This document shows positions 11,921-23,173 of a stretch of 64,000 bases of DNA, piece by piece. A model generated the notes under the pieces. It was given only the letters and a program-made list of their open reading frames with translations, had not been told where the DNA came from and ran no database searches. Origin of the DNA: Ophioceras dolichostomum (Eukaryota; Ascomycota; Sordariomycetes; Magnaporthales; Ophioceraceae); the NCBI GenBank assembly GCA_003049485.1, contig PYST01000098.1, positions 1-64,000 on the forward strand. Reading direction: 5' to 3'. Position numbers and translations under genes: made by a program. Within the stretch, counting starts at the first letter, position 1. The number at the start of each line of letters is the position of its first letter.

Positions 11921-13217
11921 GGAGACACTTAGTGGCTGATATGGCTACGGGAACGTATGTAGGTAGGTAATTTCAGAACGTGAGGAGCTAGAGAAAAGAA
12001 CTGAATCTGACTGTCCCCAGGCCAACCTCTGTTTCTGGACTTCATCATATGTCACGAAAAAAGATGGCAGAAGGCGTAGCCTGAGGAGGAGAAACATCAG
12101 TGTACGACTGAACATCAACTGCTACTTAATACCTGTGTGGATGTAGCGATGAACAAGGCAGCTCGCCCATCTCTCCCACCATTCATGTGTAAAAACGCCA
12201 ACGGACGATCTGGCAGCTCTAGGCAACAGAGTCGTCACTGCATCGCAGCGGCACGCACTTCGTCAACAAACCGTTCTTCCCCGCATCGGGCAGGTTGCCT
12301 CAGCCAGGCTCCTACCTGTCACTACCGCTCGCTTATGCACGTCAAGTTGCCCAAAGTTGACACTGACCGAAACACCGATCCCGCATACGTGGGGTTTCGT
12401 GCAATCGGGATGAGAACCTGAGGGACCTGATCATTCTATCGGCTATCTCTGGTTACTATCGAGGTTTCGATATTGGTGGATGGGAGAGACGTCTCTCAGC
12501 CCCGGGAAGTGGAAATATTTTTCCAGATTTTTTGTTGACCATCAGCTGCGCTCGCTTGGCCTCGGGAACCTCAAATGTCAGCGCCCGACGGTAATATTCA
12601 CCAACGCAAGGCCAATCGAGTCGGGAGAACTATCCTCCGTCTTCGTCGCTGTTCAACTGCAGGCTCTCACCTAAATTAGATGCAGCATGCCGTGCCAATT
12701 TAGTTTGCCGAAAGTCTCCGACTGAAGATCTAGAGGCCGACAGCCCTATGTGCGGTCCGCCGTTTTCGATTGCATCAGGCTTCTCGTCAGCAGGCGGAGG
12801 TATGTCTGGGAGAGATCTGTATTCAGGGCAGCCTGTAACCTGAAAATGGCGGCGCGAGAGACATGGGATGCATCGGAGCGGAGAGAAAGAAAAAAAAGTC
12901 CAAGAGATCTATCTAAGTTCACCCAATTCAATCCAGGCCGTAAACCCAAGTCGTCCTAATAAAAACACCGCCTGTCAGACGCGGCCTGTAGTCGCTGATG
13001 ATGAAAGTCCTGGCAAATTCTAGAAAAGGTCGCGATAACGCAGCAGCCAAACGACGCAGGAAGACATGGCAGTAAAAAGAGAGAATTAATCTAGAGCGGA
13101 GAGAGGAAGCGTCTGTGCGATCAGACGGAGAGAGGAGTGGAAGCAAGTGATCGGTGCTCTGTCGATGTCGGTGGGCAGGTAGGGTAGGTAGGGAGAGAAG
13201 TATGAGTGGATGCCCCA
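11921..13217. other. Intergenic region between HET and D-LDH genes
   Basis: Both neighbours are on the minus strand, so this contains the promoter of the HET gene and the 3' end of the dehydrogenase gene. No further coding region or repeat is supported. Confidence 0.5.
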
Positions 13218-14288
13218 TCAGATACGATGCGGCACCGAGTCGCGCCGGGCCAGGGTCCTCCGCTCATGGACAAGCGAGTTCTTGCACTTCTTGCCGCTGA
13301 CGAAGTCGTCCAGGTTCCGCAGCGTGCACTCGGCGATCTCGGTCAGGGCCTCCTCGGTGAAGAAGGCCTGGTGTCCGCAGACGACCACGTTCGGGAAGGT
13401 CATCAGGCGCATCAGCTCGTCGTCCTGGATGATGTCTGCCGAGTGGTCGTTGTAGAACAGCGCGCCCTCGCCCTCGTACACGTCCAGCGCGAGCCCCCCC
13501 AGCCTCCCGGCCTTGAGCGACTCGATGACGGCCTTGGTGTCGATGAGCCCGCCTCGTGACGTGTTGACCAGCAGCGCGTCCTGCTTCATCTTGCCCAGCG
13601 ACTCCTCGTTGATCAGGTGGCGCGTCTCGCTCGTGAGCGGGCAGTGCAGCGACACGACGTCGCACCTGGCCAGCAGGTCGTCCAACTCGGCGAACTCGCC
13701 GTACTTGAGGAACTCGTCGTTGCGGAACAGGTCGTACGCCATCAGCTTGCAGCCGAAGCCGCTCATGATGCGCGCCAGCGACAAACCGATCCGGCCCACG
13801 CCCACGATCCCCACCGTCTTGCCCGAGAGCGTGCGGCCCAGCAGGCCGTCGAGCGAGAAGTTGCCCTCGCGCACCCGGTTGTACGCGCGGTGCGTCTTGC
13901 GGTTGACGGTCTGGATCAGCGCGACGGCGAACTCGGCGACGGCCTCTGGGGAGTACGACGGGACGTTAGCGACGAACAGGCCCAGGCCCTCGGCCGTGTC
14001 GAGGTCGATGTTGTTGTAGCCCGCGCAGCGCAGCAGGATCGCCTTCACCCCCGCGGCGTGCAGGCCCTCGAGGACCGTGCGCGAGAGGTTGTCGTTGACG
14101 AACGCGCAGATCGCGTCGGCGCCCTGCGCCAGCGACACGGTGTCGGGGGACAGGGCGAACTCGTGGAAGACGAGCTCGACGTCCGAGGAGGACGCCGCGG
14201 CCGCGCCGTCGCTCTGCTTGTGCGAGGCGTGCACCTGCCCCAGGTACTTCTTGTCGTACGCCTTGGCGCTGAAGATGGCGAGCTTCAT
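13218..14288 (-). CDS. D-lactate dehydrogenase, D-2-hydroxyacid dehydrogenase family
   Basis: Intronless 356-residue enzyme of the NAD-dependent D-2-hydroxyacid dehydrogenase family, which reduces pyruvate to D-lactate in its LdhA branch. The start (MKLAIFSAKAYDKKYL) aligns with the first residues of bacterial LdhA, so the ATG at 14286-14288 is secure. The Rossmann motif GVGRIG is at 163-168. The catalytic triad is present: Arg245 in NTSRGGLID, Glu274 in DVYEGEG and His306 in CGHQAFFT. RCAGYNNIDL (87-96) and NFSLDGL are also family hallmarks. A short Ala/Ser-rich insert (about 27-36) and a C-terminal extension of about 16 residues are additions relative to bacterial forms. The high similarity to the bacterial branch and the lack of introns suggest old horizontal acquisition, which is inference. 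Confidence 0.92.
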   Translation of the reverse strand: MKLAIFSAKAYDKKYLGQVHASHKQSDGAAAASSSDVELVFHEFALSPDTVSLAQGADAICAFVNDNLSRTVLEGLHAAGVKAILLRCAGYNNIDLDTAEGLGLFVANVPSYSPEAVAEFAVALIQTVNRKTHRAYNRVREGNFSLDGLLGRTLSGKTVGIVGVGRIGLSLARIMSGFGCKLMAYDLFRNDEFLKYGEFAELDDLLARCDVVSLHCPLTSETRHLINEESLGKMKQDALLVNTSRGGLIDTKAVIESLKAGRLGGLALDVYEGEGALFYNDHSADIIQDDELMRLMTFPNVVVCGHQAFFTEEALTEIAECTLRNLDDFVSGKKCKNSLVHERRTLARRDSVPHRI

Positions 14289-16629
14289 TTTTAGATGGGG
14301 CTGTAGCTTTTCACGGGATCCCAGAGAGGAGGGCTAGGAATTAGAGGCTAGGGGACTTGTGGGATAAAAAATGATTCGGGGGAGAGGATTTTGACTGATG
14401 AGACGTAGATGATGAAGATGAGGTCAGATTTACGACCAGAGGGGGAAATCTAGCAATGAAGGAGCTACGGATTGAGAAAGACGATCGGGATTACCGGGTG
14501 CTGCAAACGAAAGAGCGAGAAGAAAGCCGGGCAGGGTAAGACAGACCGATTTGTGTGTTGGCCGTCTTTGTGTGTTGCTAGTGAATGTGCTGTGCTGCTG
14601 GGAGCTGTCGTGGCCGGGCCGCCAAGCGAGGGGCAGCTTCCAACCTGGCCAGCTTTTTGTACTTTCCTTCGACTCCTTCACTGTAGTGCGGCTTGGCATG
14701 TGGCAGCTACTATCTGTCGAGATGTTGTGGCGCGGGGCTCACCGCGTCGGGAGCTCTCGTATGATTGCGCTGTTCCTTGGTGTGTTCCCTTGGACTACAG
14801 GGCTGGGAAGGGCCTGGACCGCACTCACCACAGGGAGGGTGGTGTCAGCCCATGCAGGCGGCCGCCCGCCTCGCTTGATTGATGGTTGCTCCCAGTTCCC
14901 ACTTGCTCACATCACAGTGATCAATCCCACACACCGTATCGCAGTTGAGATGATGGATGTCGTTTGTCGCCCAGCCCGTGTTGCAATCCCTAGGCACCGC
15001 CTATCTTAAGCGCTGCATTAGCGGGCATTTTCGGCGGACGGTTCCGCGGGCCGGTCCCCTGGACGGTCTCCATGGTCTCTTTTGCTTCTGCACCAGCTGC
15101 GAGTTTGGTCCTTTCTAGCGCCCGTTGTCAATTCCATTCGTTTCTTCACGTTTTTGCCCCCCACTTGTGCATTCGGCGACCTGAAAAAAAAAGACCAGAC
15201 GCCTGCCGCCCGTTGGGTCCAGGAGGGTGGCACCGGGCTCGGGCGCTGGCTGCCGAAGAATTGATTTTGATCAAAAAAGAAAGCTGGGCCTCCATGCGCC
15301 TCCCAATTGACAGCTCTGGGGTGACATCATCAGGCCATCCTTCCGTGCTCTGGTCGAACAAAGGGGCCAACAGAAACGCACCCACCGACGGAAACGGGCA
15401 AAAGAATCCGCCCTCCTTATCTGAACCCAAGTGGTGATGAGCAACCACCAGAAAATTCTTTCCCTTGCTTCTGCTGACCCGGCATCCCAATATCCAATAT
15501 TTTCCCTTCCTTGACCGTAACTTCCATTTTCACCTGATTTAATAGGCCCGGTTCCCTCCTCTCGCCCCATCGTTATCTCTGAGAACCGCTCTCTCCTTTT
15601 TTCCTCACCCCCTTCCTTGCTTCGTGTTTGGTGTTCCCGTACGACCCGACCTCCCAAGCCGGTCAGAATTTCGATATCATCATGTCAGGCTGTTTCTGTG
15701 TGGTGATGCTTTGATGAGTCAGTGCTGCAATGTGGTATGCGATGCGCGACCACTGCTCTCGGCACTCACCGCCCCCTGACAGCTCAGCTTGGCGATTACG
15801 CTGATTACCTTGCCCCCTTCAAGTCCTCAGGAGATGTCAGTCCACCGTCATTAGGTGTTACCAGGGAGGCGGAACTGGTTGCCCTTTTTTGTTTTGAGCC
15901 TCATTCGGCATCTGGATCATCAAGTCGTATCAGTCTCCTGGGTAATGCGAGAAGCACCTGTCTCTGACAAAAATAGCATGGGTCAATCGGGTCCACCGCC
16001 GTGGGGGTGCACCCAGCCGGCCCGAACCCATGCAGGATTTTTTTTCGAGGTCGGAGCCGAGATGTCGTCTTGCAATCCTGGCTTTTTTTTTTCCTTTCTT
16101 TTTTCACTCTCGTCTCCTTCTTTGTCACCGTTGCGAGTTCTGTTCCAGCCGAAGTGTTTTCTTTCCCTCGTTCGTTCGGCCAGCTACCGCCAACGACACT
16201 CTTTCCAAGCTGCTGCTGTACACGGTACCCCAGAGCGAGTCACGTCCCCAAGCCTTGCGCCAGGAGATCGATAATAGCCGGCCTAATGATTGTCTACAGT
16301 CAAAGACAGCGAAGTAACTCTGATTAGCTAAAGGATATGTATGGTATAATTGTTTTGCCTGTTCCTAGTCGTTTGTATTCTATAGCCCGCCACAAGCGAT
16401 TGATGATTATCAACCGAGACGACCACATGCTGGCAAAGCCTGACCATTCCGTCGACGGCCCACGCCCAGAACCACAACGAATAGTCTCCCGCGCGAGAGA
16501 GGGAGAGAGAGACGCGGCCAAAAGCCCGATGGATTAAGGAAGAATCTGCCAGGGCTGCAGGACACTGAACGGGTGAAATCAGGCGGGGTTTCTGAAGTAC
16601 TGCGGGCCCCCGAGGAGAGCTTCTCAACC
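14289..16629. other. Intergenic region upstream of D-LDH
   Basis: Several open frames of 60-150 codons occur on both strands, but none has family similarity, plausible splice structure or codon bias like the neighbouring genes. Pyrimidine-rich tracts (for example 16,070-16,130) look like promoter or UTR sequence. Confidence 0.45.
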
Positions 16630-17220
16630 TCGCTGTTGCTCAAGGCCAAGGTCGTAACGTTGGCAAGAATGTTGACCAGTTCGGGACAGTCAACCTCCCG
16701 GCTCCGGTGCAGTATGCGCCGCCCGCAGGCGGGGGCTCGGAGGCTGCCATAGTGACCCCGAGTTGTACACTCCTTCGGCCTCGATGCCGGCCTTGGCCAC
16801 GGCGGAGGCTTCGGTAGTAGTTGTAGCCGTCGTCTCCTCCACCGGACCTATCCCCCTTTCCTCTTCGGCCGACATTTCCGCCGCCGTACCCGGAGGTCTG
16901 GGAGAAGAAGCAGACGATCAGGCTGTCTGACCTGCGGACGAACGTTGTTAGTAATTACTTGGCAGTTTCCACAACGATCTCCGACCTCTCGGCTGCCGAG
17001 CCTCGCCACAAGTTCCACCAACCCGACCCGCTAGAGATGCGGCTCGCCCTCCGCAAGACCTCGATGATCTCGATAGAGCACCTCTGTCGAGAGGAAGCAC
17101 GATCCTATCCAGGCCACGAGGTAGCCCCTCGACGTGGAGGGCGCGGAGACCTGAAGATGAACAAGACAAGGAAGGCACGCCGTGGAAAGAGATTAAACAA
17201 GTTCACCTCTTCTTGATGCC
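16630..17220 (+). pseudogene. Possible gene relic, unassigned
   Basis: The plus strand from about 16,880 to 17,215 is open with a coding-like composition, including a PPYPEVWEKKQTIRLSDLRT segment and a basic end before a stop at 17,216. An alternative frame of the same stretch reads RRSRRSGCLTCGRT, which recalls the start of a fungal Zn2Cys6 transcription-factor domain, but the rest of the cluster (KCDE and the last cysteines) is missing. No good ATG precedes it. I treat it as a possible remnant; the frame and function are undecided. Confidence 0.2.
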
Positions 17221-18060
17221 GGCGATACGAAGATGGACCAAGAGATGGCCTAAGCCTTGAGCGAACGGAATCAAGGCCAATTAGCGATTATCCCGGACCG
17301 GTGACGAGTACGAGTTGACCACCCCCCAGGAAGAGCGAGCACTTTGTGCGCGGCGCCGCTAGGTGAATGGCGGAAACGTAGAGGGGTTTGACCAAACAGC
17401 GGAGACTGTCTGCCCGTTGCGGGATGTGGGGAAGGGTGAGGGCGAGCTCCGGGCTAGGCGGGGGCGGGGATCGGAGGCATGCTGGGATCGGTTGGGTCCT
17501 CAGGCACCACTGCCAGCAGGGCCATCAGATTGGGCCGCCGGAAGCCTACGTGAGGCCTTTTGCGGACCGTGCGGCCGTCTTCCCGAGACGGGCCTGTCCA
17601 GCCCCGGCCGTGGATCGTAGACAGGTATATATCAGCGGCAGGGCATTGCAGTCTCGCGCCTTGCTGCTCAGAGGCAACCTTCCTATTCTAGGTGCCGCCC
17701 TCCATCAGATCTAGTCAGTCCCACAGCCTTCCTTTCTGATGCCAGGGCCCTAAGACAGCCGGTCCCGGGAACTAGTTGAAGAACGCTCGGGGATATTGGA
17801 TCTCGGAGAGTGGCCTGTTCGAACTCGGAGCTCTTGGTATCGTTGGTTAAGGGGAAGAATGGTTCTGCACCAAAGAATAAATAGGGTCAGTTCCGACACG
17901 TGTAACTCCGCTAGTCTATATTCCAATGTTTTCTAATCTAGCACTCCTCGTCGGCTATAAGTACTGAAACGACGCACCCAACAAGCGAGAACAACCACCC
18001 ACAGGTCCAGAGGGCCCCGGACCCGATAGGTATATTCCGATCTCGGGGAGGTCGAAAATG
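17221..18060. other. Gene-poor stretch
   Basis: Short overlapping frames (for example 17,363-17,714 on the plus strand) have no recognisable product or start context. Nothing else is visible. Confidence 0.4.
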
Positions 18061-18074
18061 CGGCAGGCCGGGCG

Positions 18075-18500
18075 GTGCGTTTTTGGGCTGGGGAGGCCAG
18101 GAACTTTGCTTGTCGATCAGCTGGGGTCAAGTATCGGTACAAGCAGTTGGGTACTGGCTTCGCTGCTTTGGTGGTGCCGGCCGTTGACACGTTTAGGGTC
18201 GTGCTGATCCGCCGCGACGGGGTATTCTCCTTTAAACGACGATTGATTCTCCCTAGTGCGGTATATGATCGAGATGTGCGACGAGAGTTTCCGCGAATGA
18301 AAGGCGAGGGACATTCGGAAAGCAGACTTAACATGAACGAGTTAGCTTCAGGCGCGAAGCAATTCGGACCCAATACTGCTGTCGGTGCGCTGGATATCAT
18401 CCAGGGCAGCTTAAGAATCGAAGGAAGCCCTGATAGTCCCAGGGCGTTAAGCTCCTTAAGTCGGCCAAGATCAGCAGTATCACAACTGCGTAGGTGGTAG
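18075..18500 (+). other. Unassigned open frame with overlapping open frame on the other strand
   Basis: A 141-codon plus frame and a 155-codon minus frame (17,933-18,400) overlap almost fully. Base composition is less GC-biased than in the real genes, so long open frames on both strands are less expected by chance. Neither translation is recognised. It could be a fragment of a mobile element or a structured RNA region, and I cannot decide from sequence alone. Confidence 0.2.
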
Positions 18501-18919
18501 GTAGATTGCCGGAGCCAACGACCTAAATCTCGTTATCGTGGCGGGTTTGTTGCTCTCTTCGAGGCTACGAGAGGCTACCTCTGTTACTGTAAACTAGCCA
18601 GCCGGGGAAGCGGGGTAAGGAAGTGAGGTGAGTCAGTGGTGAGCGCGTGCGTCCCGAGAATCATCACGACATTCAAAGTGAAGACCCTGCCCCCCACGGA
18701 CACCCACACAGTGCGACATGTTACATTGGGGGCAAATGCCGAGCCGAACAGCACAACAAACAGTTGAGCTTCCGTCCTTTCTCTACTGCTGTTCATATAA
18801 CAGGAAAACCGTGAGGGGGAGAGTGAGACTCATGGTGCTACTAAAGAACCTCGAGGGTCTCTATTCATCAGAACTTCGAATGAGAATCTTTACCACTATG
18901 TTGTGCTCACCCTCTTTTG

Positions 18920-18944
18920 CCCCCCCCCCCCCCCCCCCCCCCCN
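18920..18944. repeat. Poly-C run ending in an N
   Basis: Twenty-four consecutive C residues are followed by a single N at 18,944. The run probably exceeds what was resolved in sequencing, so its length and any frame across it are unreliable. Confidence 0.9.
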
Positions 18945-19928
18945 ACTCTTTCTTCACTCACACCTCCTCAAGGCAGCAGGATCGACGAGCAAGAGCAACA
19001 GGATTCCGTTCACCCGGATACTGCCAACGTCTCCCTGATGACGTGCTCACCCATCGAGTTACTCATCTCCCTCACGACTCACTCGCACACAAGAGGACTG
19101 ACATCGCCGTGGTTGATGGACGATGCAGATAAGGATTTCGTGTGTTTGCTGTAGACGTGCCCATTTCGTGTTTGCTACCATGCCTAGCGGGCAGTAATGA
19201 GTAGCTGGCGGACGACCGCGAAAGAGATCGGAGTTTCTTTCGATACAGTGAGCCAGAGGGATAGGTAGGGAACGTGTAAAGAACCTGGAGGGGCTGCAGC
19301 AGAGCAGGCATCACAACAATGTAATCCTATATGCTCATGTGTCAACATGTCTGTAATGGTCATCCGTGATGCATTTCAACAATGACTTCTCTACTCACAT
19401 TCCGTAGCCTATCGTTGAGATCGCTAGACAGTTCGCGGCCGATGATGAGGATACTCTAGAAGGGCACATGCGGTAGTAGCTCGGCGGGCGATATCATGGC
19501 GATGGGTGTGATAATAATACAACGCAAGCCCCAATAGATGGTTGGGATGCTCGTTGCTTCTGTTATGAAGAGCCTCGGCAGATATCGAGGTCCGGCTCTA
19601 TCGAGCAGTCTATGTAATGAATCATCCTCCTCCTTTCCTTATCCTGGTATCGTCCCTCTTCCATTCCTTCTATTTCGTAAATGCCTTCCGGCCAAACGAA
19701 AACTAAGGCTGCGGCATTCTGGTAGTCGAGCCTAATGATGTTATGAAGGAGAAGGGGTAGGGCTCAACGCGATCTCGTTCAGAGGCCGTGTGGCGGGGGT
19801 TGGTAGGTAGGTATGTGATGTGACGCTCCATCGAAAGGAAAAGGAAAAAAGTCCCAGACCGAAGTCTCCCTGGTACCACGACATCCTTGCCCAACTTCGT
19901 CGAACAAGTCGTGGCCGCCGTACAGCCG
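18945..19928. other. Intergenic region downstream of the poly-C run
   Basis: No supported gene. Frames here are short and unremarkable. Confidence 0.45.
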
Positions 19929-20730
19929 CTAGTAGTACGACTGTCCGCTGCTCCACTCTCTAAACTCGCGGTTGAAGGGCGTCCGCAGTGCCTGATGGAC
20001 GAGCAGGACTCTACATGTCGCATCGAACAGGACCTGGATCGGCGGGGTCGGGTCCGCCGTCCACCGCGCGCGCAGCCTCCGCGACGCGGCCAGCTCCTCG
20101 GGAGAGGGCTGTCGCTCGCCAGGGCAGGGCCGCTGCAGGTCGAACCGGCGGCCCTCGCGTATGGGGCACTCGTGGCCGTCCGGCAGGTTGTAGAGGAGGC
20201 TGGTAATAAAGTCGAGCATGTGCTCAACCGCCGCTCTCTCCAGGTTCTCGACCGTGATGGTGATGCGTGTCGAGACGTACCGCTGGTCACGCGGGATAAA
20301 CGGCGGGCCGCCCTCCGTCGCCCAGCGGAACCTCCCGACCAGTGCTTCCATGGTCACAGCCGGCGGGGGTCTCCGAGCCTGGTAGCACGGCTCCAGGAAA
20401 CCCTCGGCGTACCGCTGGAAGTACTGGTCGGCGTAGGGCCCGAACGCCCAGTCCAACACGTCCTCCAGAGCCCAATCCCAGCCCTCGAGGCCGAAGAACC
20501 AGGTCAGCTGGAGCGCGAGCCACAGTTCCATCGAGATGACGGCGTAAGGAAAGTAGATGAGGCTGTACACCACATTGTCCCTCGGCCTGCGTTGCATATA
20601 ATCCGGATCAGTATGTATTGGTGTTAAACCCGCCACCAATATGGATTTCCATTTGTGCCTCATGTTGTGAGATGGTTACAAAGTTGATGTAGTTTTCATA
20701 CCGGATACGGCAAGACAGGTCCATCGGCAT
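19929..20730 (-). CDS. Hypothetical protein with an N-terminal hydrophobic segment
   Basis: Best model is two exons (20,702-20,730 and 19,929-20,586) joined over a 115-bp intron with a GTATGA donor and a CGCAG acceptor, giving 228 residues from ATG at 20,730. Splicing joins MPMDLSCRIR directly to PRDNVVYSLIYFPYAV. A hydrophobic stretch at about 15-43 is probably membrane-associated. The rest is Trp/Tyr-rich with amphipathic helices (WALEDVLDWAFGPYADQY). No domain is recognised. A further intron (20,740-20,807, GTAAGT to CTTCTAG) suggests an exon upstream that runs into the minisatellite, but the two possible frames there conflict, so the true N-terminus is open. An unspliced start at 20,663 is the alternative (244 residues). 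Confidence 0.5.
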
Positions 20731-20967
20731 CGTGAAGGCCTAGAAGAGGCTGTACCTCGATTAGCATCCAGTTATCTTATCGGTAAGAGTGAGATGGCAG
20801 TACTTACAAGAGCGGCGTATAGTAGTAAGGTGTTGACTCTGATCTGGCTTGGGCGAACCTCAACCGCTTCTGGAAGCAGGCGGCAGTGAGGGCAAGACTG
20901 AACAGAGGTATGAGGACGCCAAAGAGGAACGCCGAAGAAGGAAGGCGAAGGGGGAGACCGGGAAGAA

Positions 20968-21140
20968 GACCGAAAAAGAAAACCGAAAGAGAAAATCGAA
21001 AGAGAAAACCGAAAGAGAAAACCGAAAGAGAAAACCGAAAGAGAAAACCGAAAGAGAAAACCGAAAGAGAAGACCGAAAAAGAGAGCCGAAAAAGAAGAG
21101 TCGAAAAAGAAAGCCGAAAGAAGAGCCGAAAAAAACTGAA
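20968..21140. repeat. 13-bp minisatellite (GAAAACCGAAAGA unit)
   Basis: At least eight near-identical tandem copies occur between about 20,968 and 21,070, followed by degenerate copies to about 21,140. Because 13 is not a multiple of three, all three frames on each strand read a related 13-residue repeat: Lys/Arg/Glu-rich on the plus strand, Phe/Ser/Leu-rich on the minus strand. The long frames here (up to 268 codons) are products of the repeat and probably not genes. Confidence 0.85.
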
Positions 21141-22600
21141 GATGAAAAGCGAATATGAAAAGCTGAATGGGAGAGCCAAAGAGGAGGGCGCGAAAAAGAA
21201 GACCGAAGAAGAAAACGAGAAATGCAAAAAGCACATATGGATGCCACGCTTGCTGAAGATCGGCAAGGAAAAGCGAGGCGAGCGTTCCGTGGTGGTGGCG
21301 GTGGTGGTGCTGCTGAAAAAAAAAAGAGGAAGGAACAAAGGAATCTGAGCGGAGGGCTCTGGGGGAGAAGCTTTTAAAGACCAAGGGGACCCACTCTGAA
21401 TCAGCGAGCGGCCGTCTTGCCTTCCCCGATGTTGATCAAGCAGTTGAGACCCCTCTCTTGTCGTGAATGTGTTGTCTGTTTTGATCACACCGTTGGTCTG
21501 CTGCACCGGGTTCCTCCGGTGGAGAGCGAGATACATTGTTTGGAAGCCCGCCTCCCTAGGGAAGATCTGAGCTGGCACAAGTAGGCGAGATGTCTACAAC
21601 TGCACTGTTGAAGCACTGTTCTCTTCCACCTTTGCCGTTAGGGCAACTCCGTGAAGCAAGTTAGTTCCCTTCTCCCATTGCTGCCTGGGACGGACACTCG
21701 ACGCGGTAGTAGTCGGCGAGAAATCAGTTCTCGCATATACTGCAGTGCTTCAGCAGATTGAGCATTACGATATGGTAAGCGTTGACCTGGCCCATCCAGC
21801 CTCACAGCATACTGGCGTAATTTCGAGACAGGCACTGGTAGGGTACCGGGGCAGGTTCAGGCGCCGTACGTCTCACGAGCGACGACCGCTCACTCACCAG
21901 TCGCCACCCTTCTCCCCTCTTCACCTGAGTTCTCGCCGGTTGTCGCAAGGCAGCAAGATGAGCAGCGGACTGAGAAATCAAAGGACGATAGCATTCTACT
22001 ACCTGCTTTCCTTCCCGTTCTTCTCGGCGAGGAGATGAGCATGAGCATGAGCGACCAGCAGGTTTCAGTGGTCCGGGCCTCCTATTAGCTGTTACGAAAA
22101 TGCCTTGAGCTCTTTCCAGAATTCAAAGAAGAATATTCTTCTTGCCTTCCTTCCTCAGTGCCTAAGAGCCCGCAGAAGGTAAGCGATTCAACATCACGTA
22201 CCTTGAGAACTCCTGGGATCGCGTGAGAAAGACGGAGCATTTTTTCCCATGTACATGCTGTTTACTGCCCCTTCCGACAATAGTACTAGTTTCTCGCGAC
22301 TTTTGGTTCAGGCGCTTTTGGGCATTTCTGTCTGTCTTGCGCTCTGCATGATTTTGCGACTATCTTCTCTCTCCGGCTGTTTGCTCGTCGTTGCCTTATC
22401 TCTCCCTCTTCCTCTCCCTTCTCAGACTTTCCCGTTTTTACCCTTTTCACTTTACATTGCCGTTTTATATCTCTTCCTAACGGCCTTTACCTTCTCTCCC
22501 ATCTACTAATTATACCGCCGTGCGCGGGCCGTGCTGTAGTAGCTTAGCTCCGCCTCCGACTCCGGCTCCTAATAAGCCGCAACCTTATTTTCCCCTCCCT
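21141..22600. other. Intergenic region
   Basis: Purine-rich sequence continues to about 21,340 and then gives way to ordinary intergenic sequence. No supported gene. Confidence 0.45.
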
Positions 22601-22650
22601 CCTCATATATGACTATACACGCACTCCATATATCCCTCTATAATACAGCG

Positions 22651-23173
22651 AGATGGCCTCCCAGAAGTAGCAGCAGCAGCAGCAGCAGCAACACGCCGAC
22701 GCGGCGACGGCCAAGATCCAGGCCGCCGCGTTCCAAACTGCCGGACTCGAGCCTCAAAGCGGCCAGCATCGCGCGCAAGCCCGTCTGCAAGCCCGCCTGC
22801 AAAGGCCACTGCAAGGGCGGCGGCGCCCTCCCCGGACCACAGCCTCCCACTACCCTAGACGAAAAGGCTACCCTCCTCCACTACCAGAGGCGTGATGCTG
22901 CTGCGCCCGCTGCGGCTGCCGCCAGGGAGAGCTTGAACCAGATCCCCGCCAGGCCTGGCGGTCAACCACACACGCGACTGCCCGTCCTCCTCCTTCGCCG
23001 TCTCCCAGCCGCGGCCCAAGCAGCCTGCCTCCCGAATCTACAATACCGCTCACGCCCCCTCCCTCGAGGGCATGCCCCGTCGAGATCCTGGCCGGCCGGC
23101 TAACATCCTCCTCCCCGAGGCTCGAACCTCCTCCGCTTCCTCCTCCGCGTCTGCGCCATCTTCAAGCAGCTAG
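22651..23173 (+). pseudogene. Possible small basic protein gene, disrupted
   Basis: An ATG at 22,651 reads MASQK and then hits TAG exactly at the start of a short AGC/CAG microsatellite. One frame over, the sequence is open through the repeat and encodes a basic segment with CKPACKGHCKGGG. Near 22,940 the coding-like frame changes again and continues as SRIYNTAHAPSLEGMPRRD to a stop at 23,173. Two shifts in about 500 bp suggest a decayed gene, unrecognised introns, or repeat-length error. The product is unknown. Confidence 0.25.

Noticed and set aside
13617..14294. 225-codon frame antisense to the D-lactate dehydrogenase
   Set aside because: It lies entirely opposite a well-supported gene and its composition is typical of GC-rich antisense shadows.
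20772..21578. Long Phe/Ser/Leu-rich minus frame suggesting a multi-pass membrane protein
   Set aside because: The hydrophobic repeats come from the 13-bp minisatellite, which stays open in all frames.
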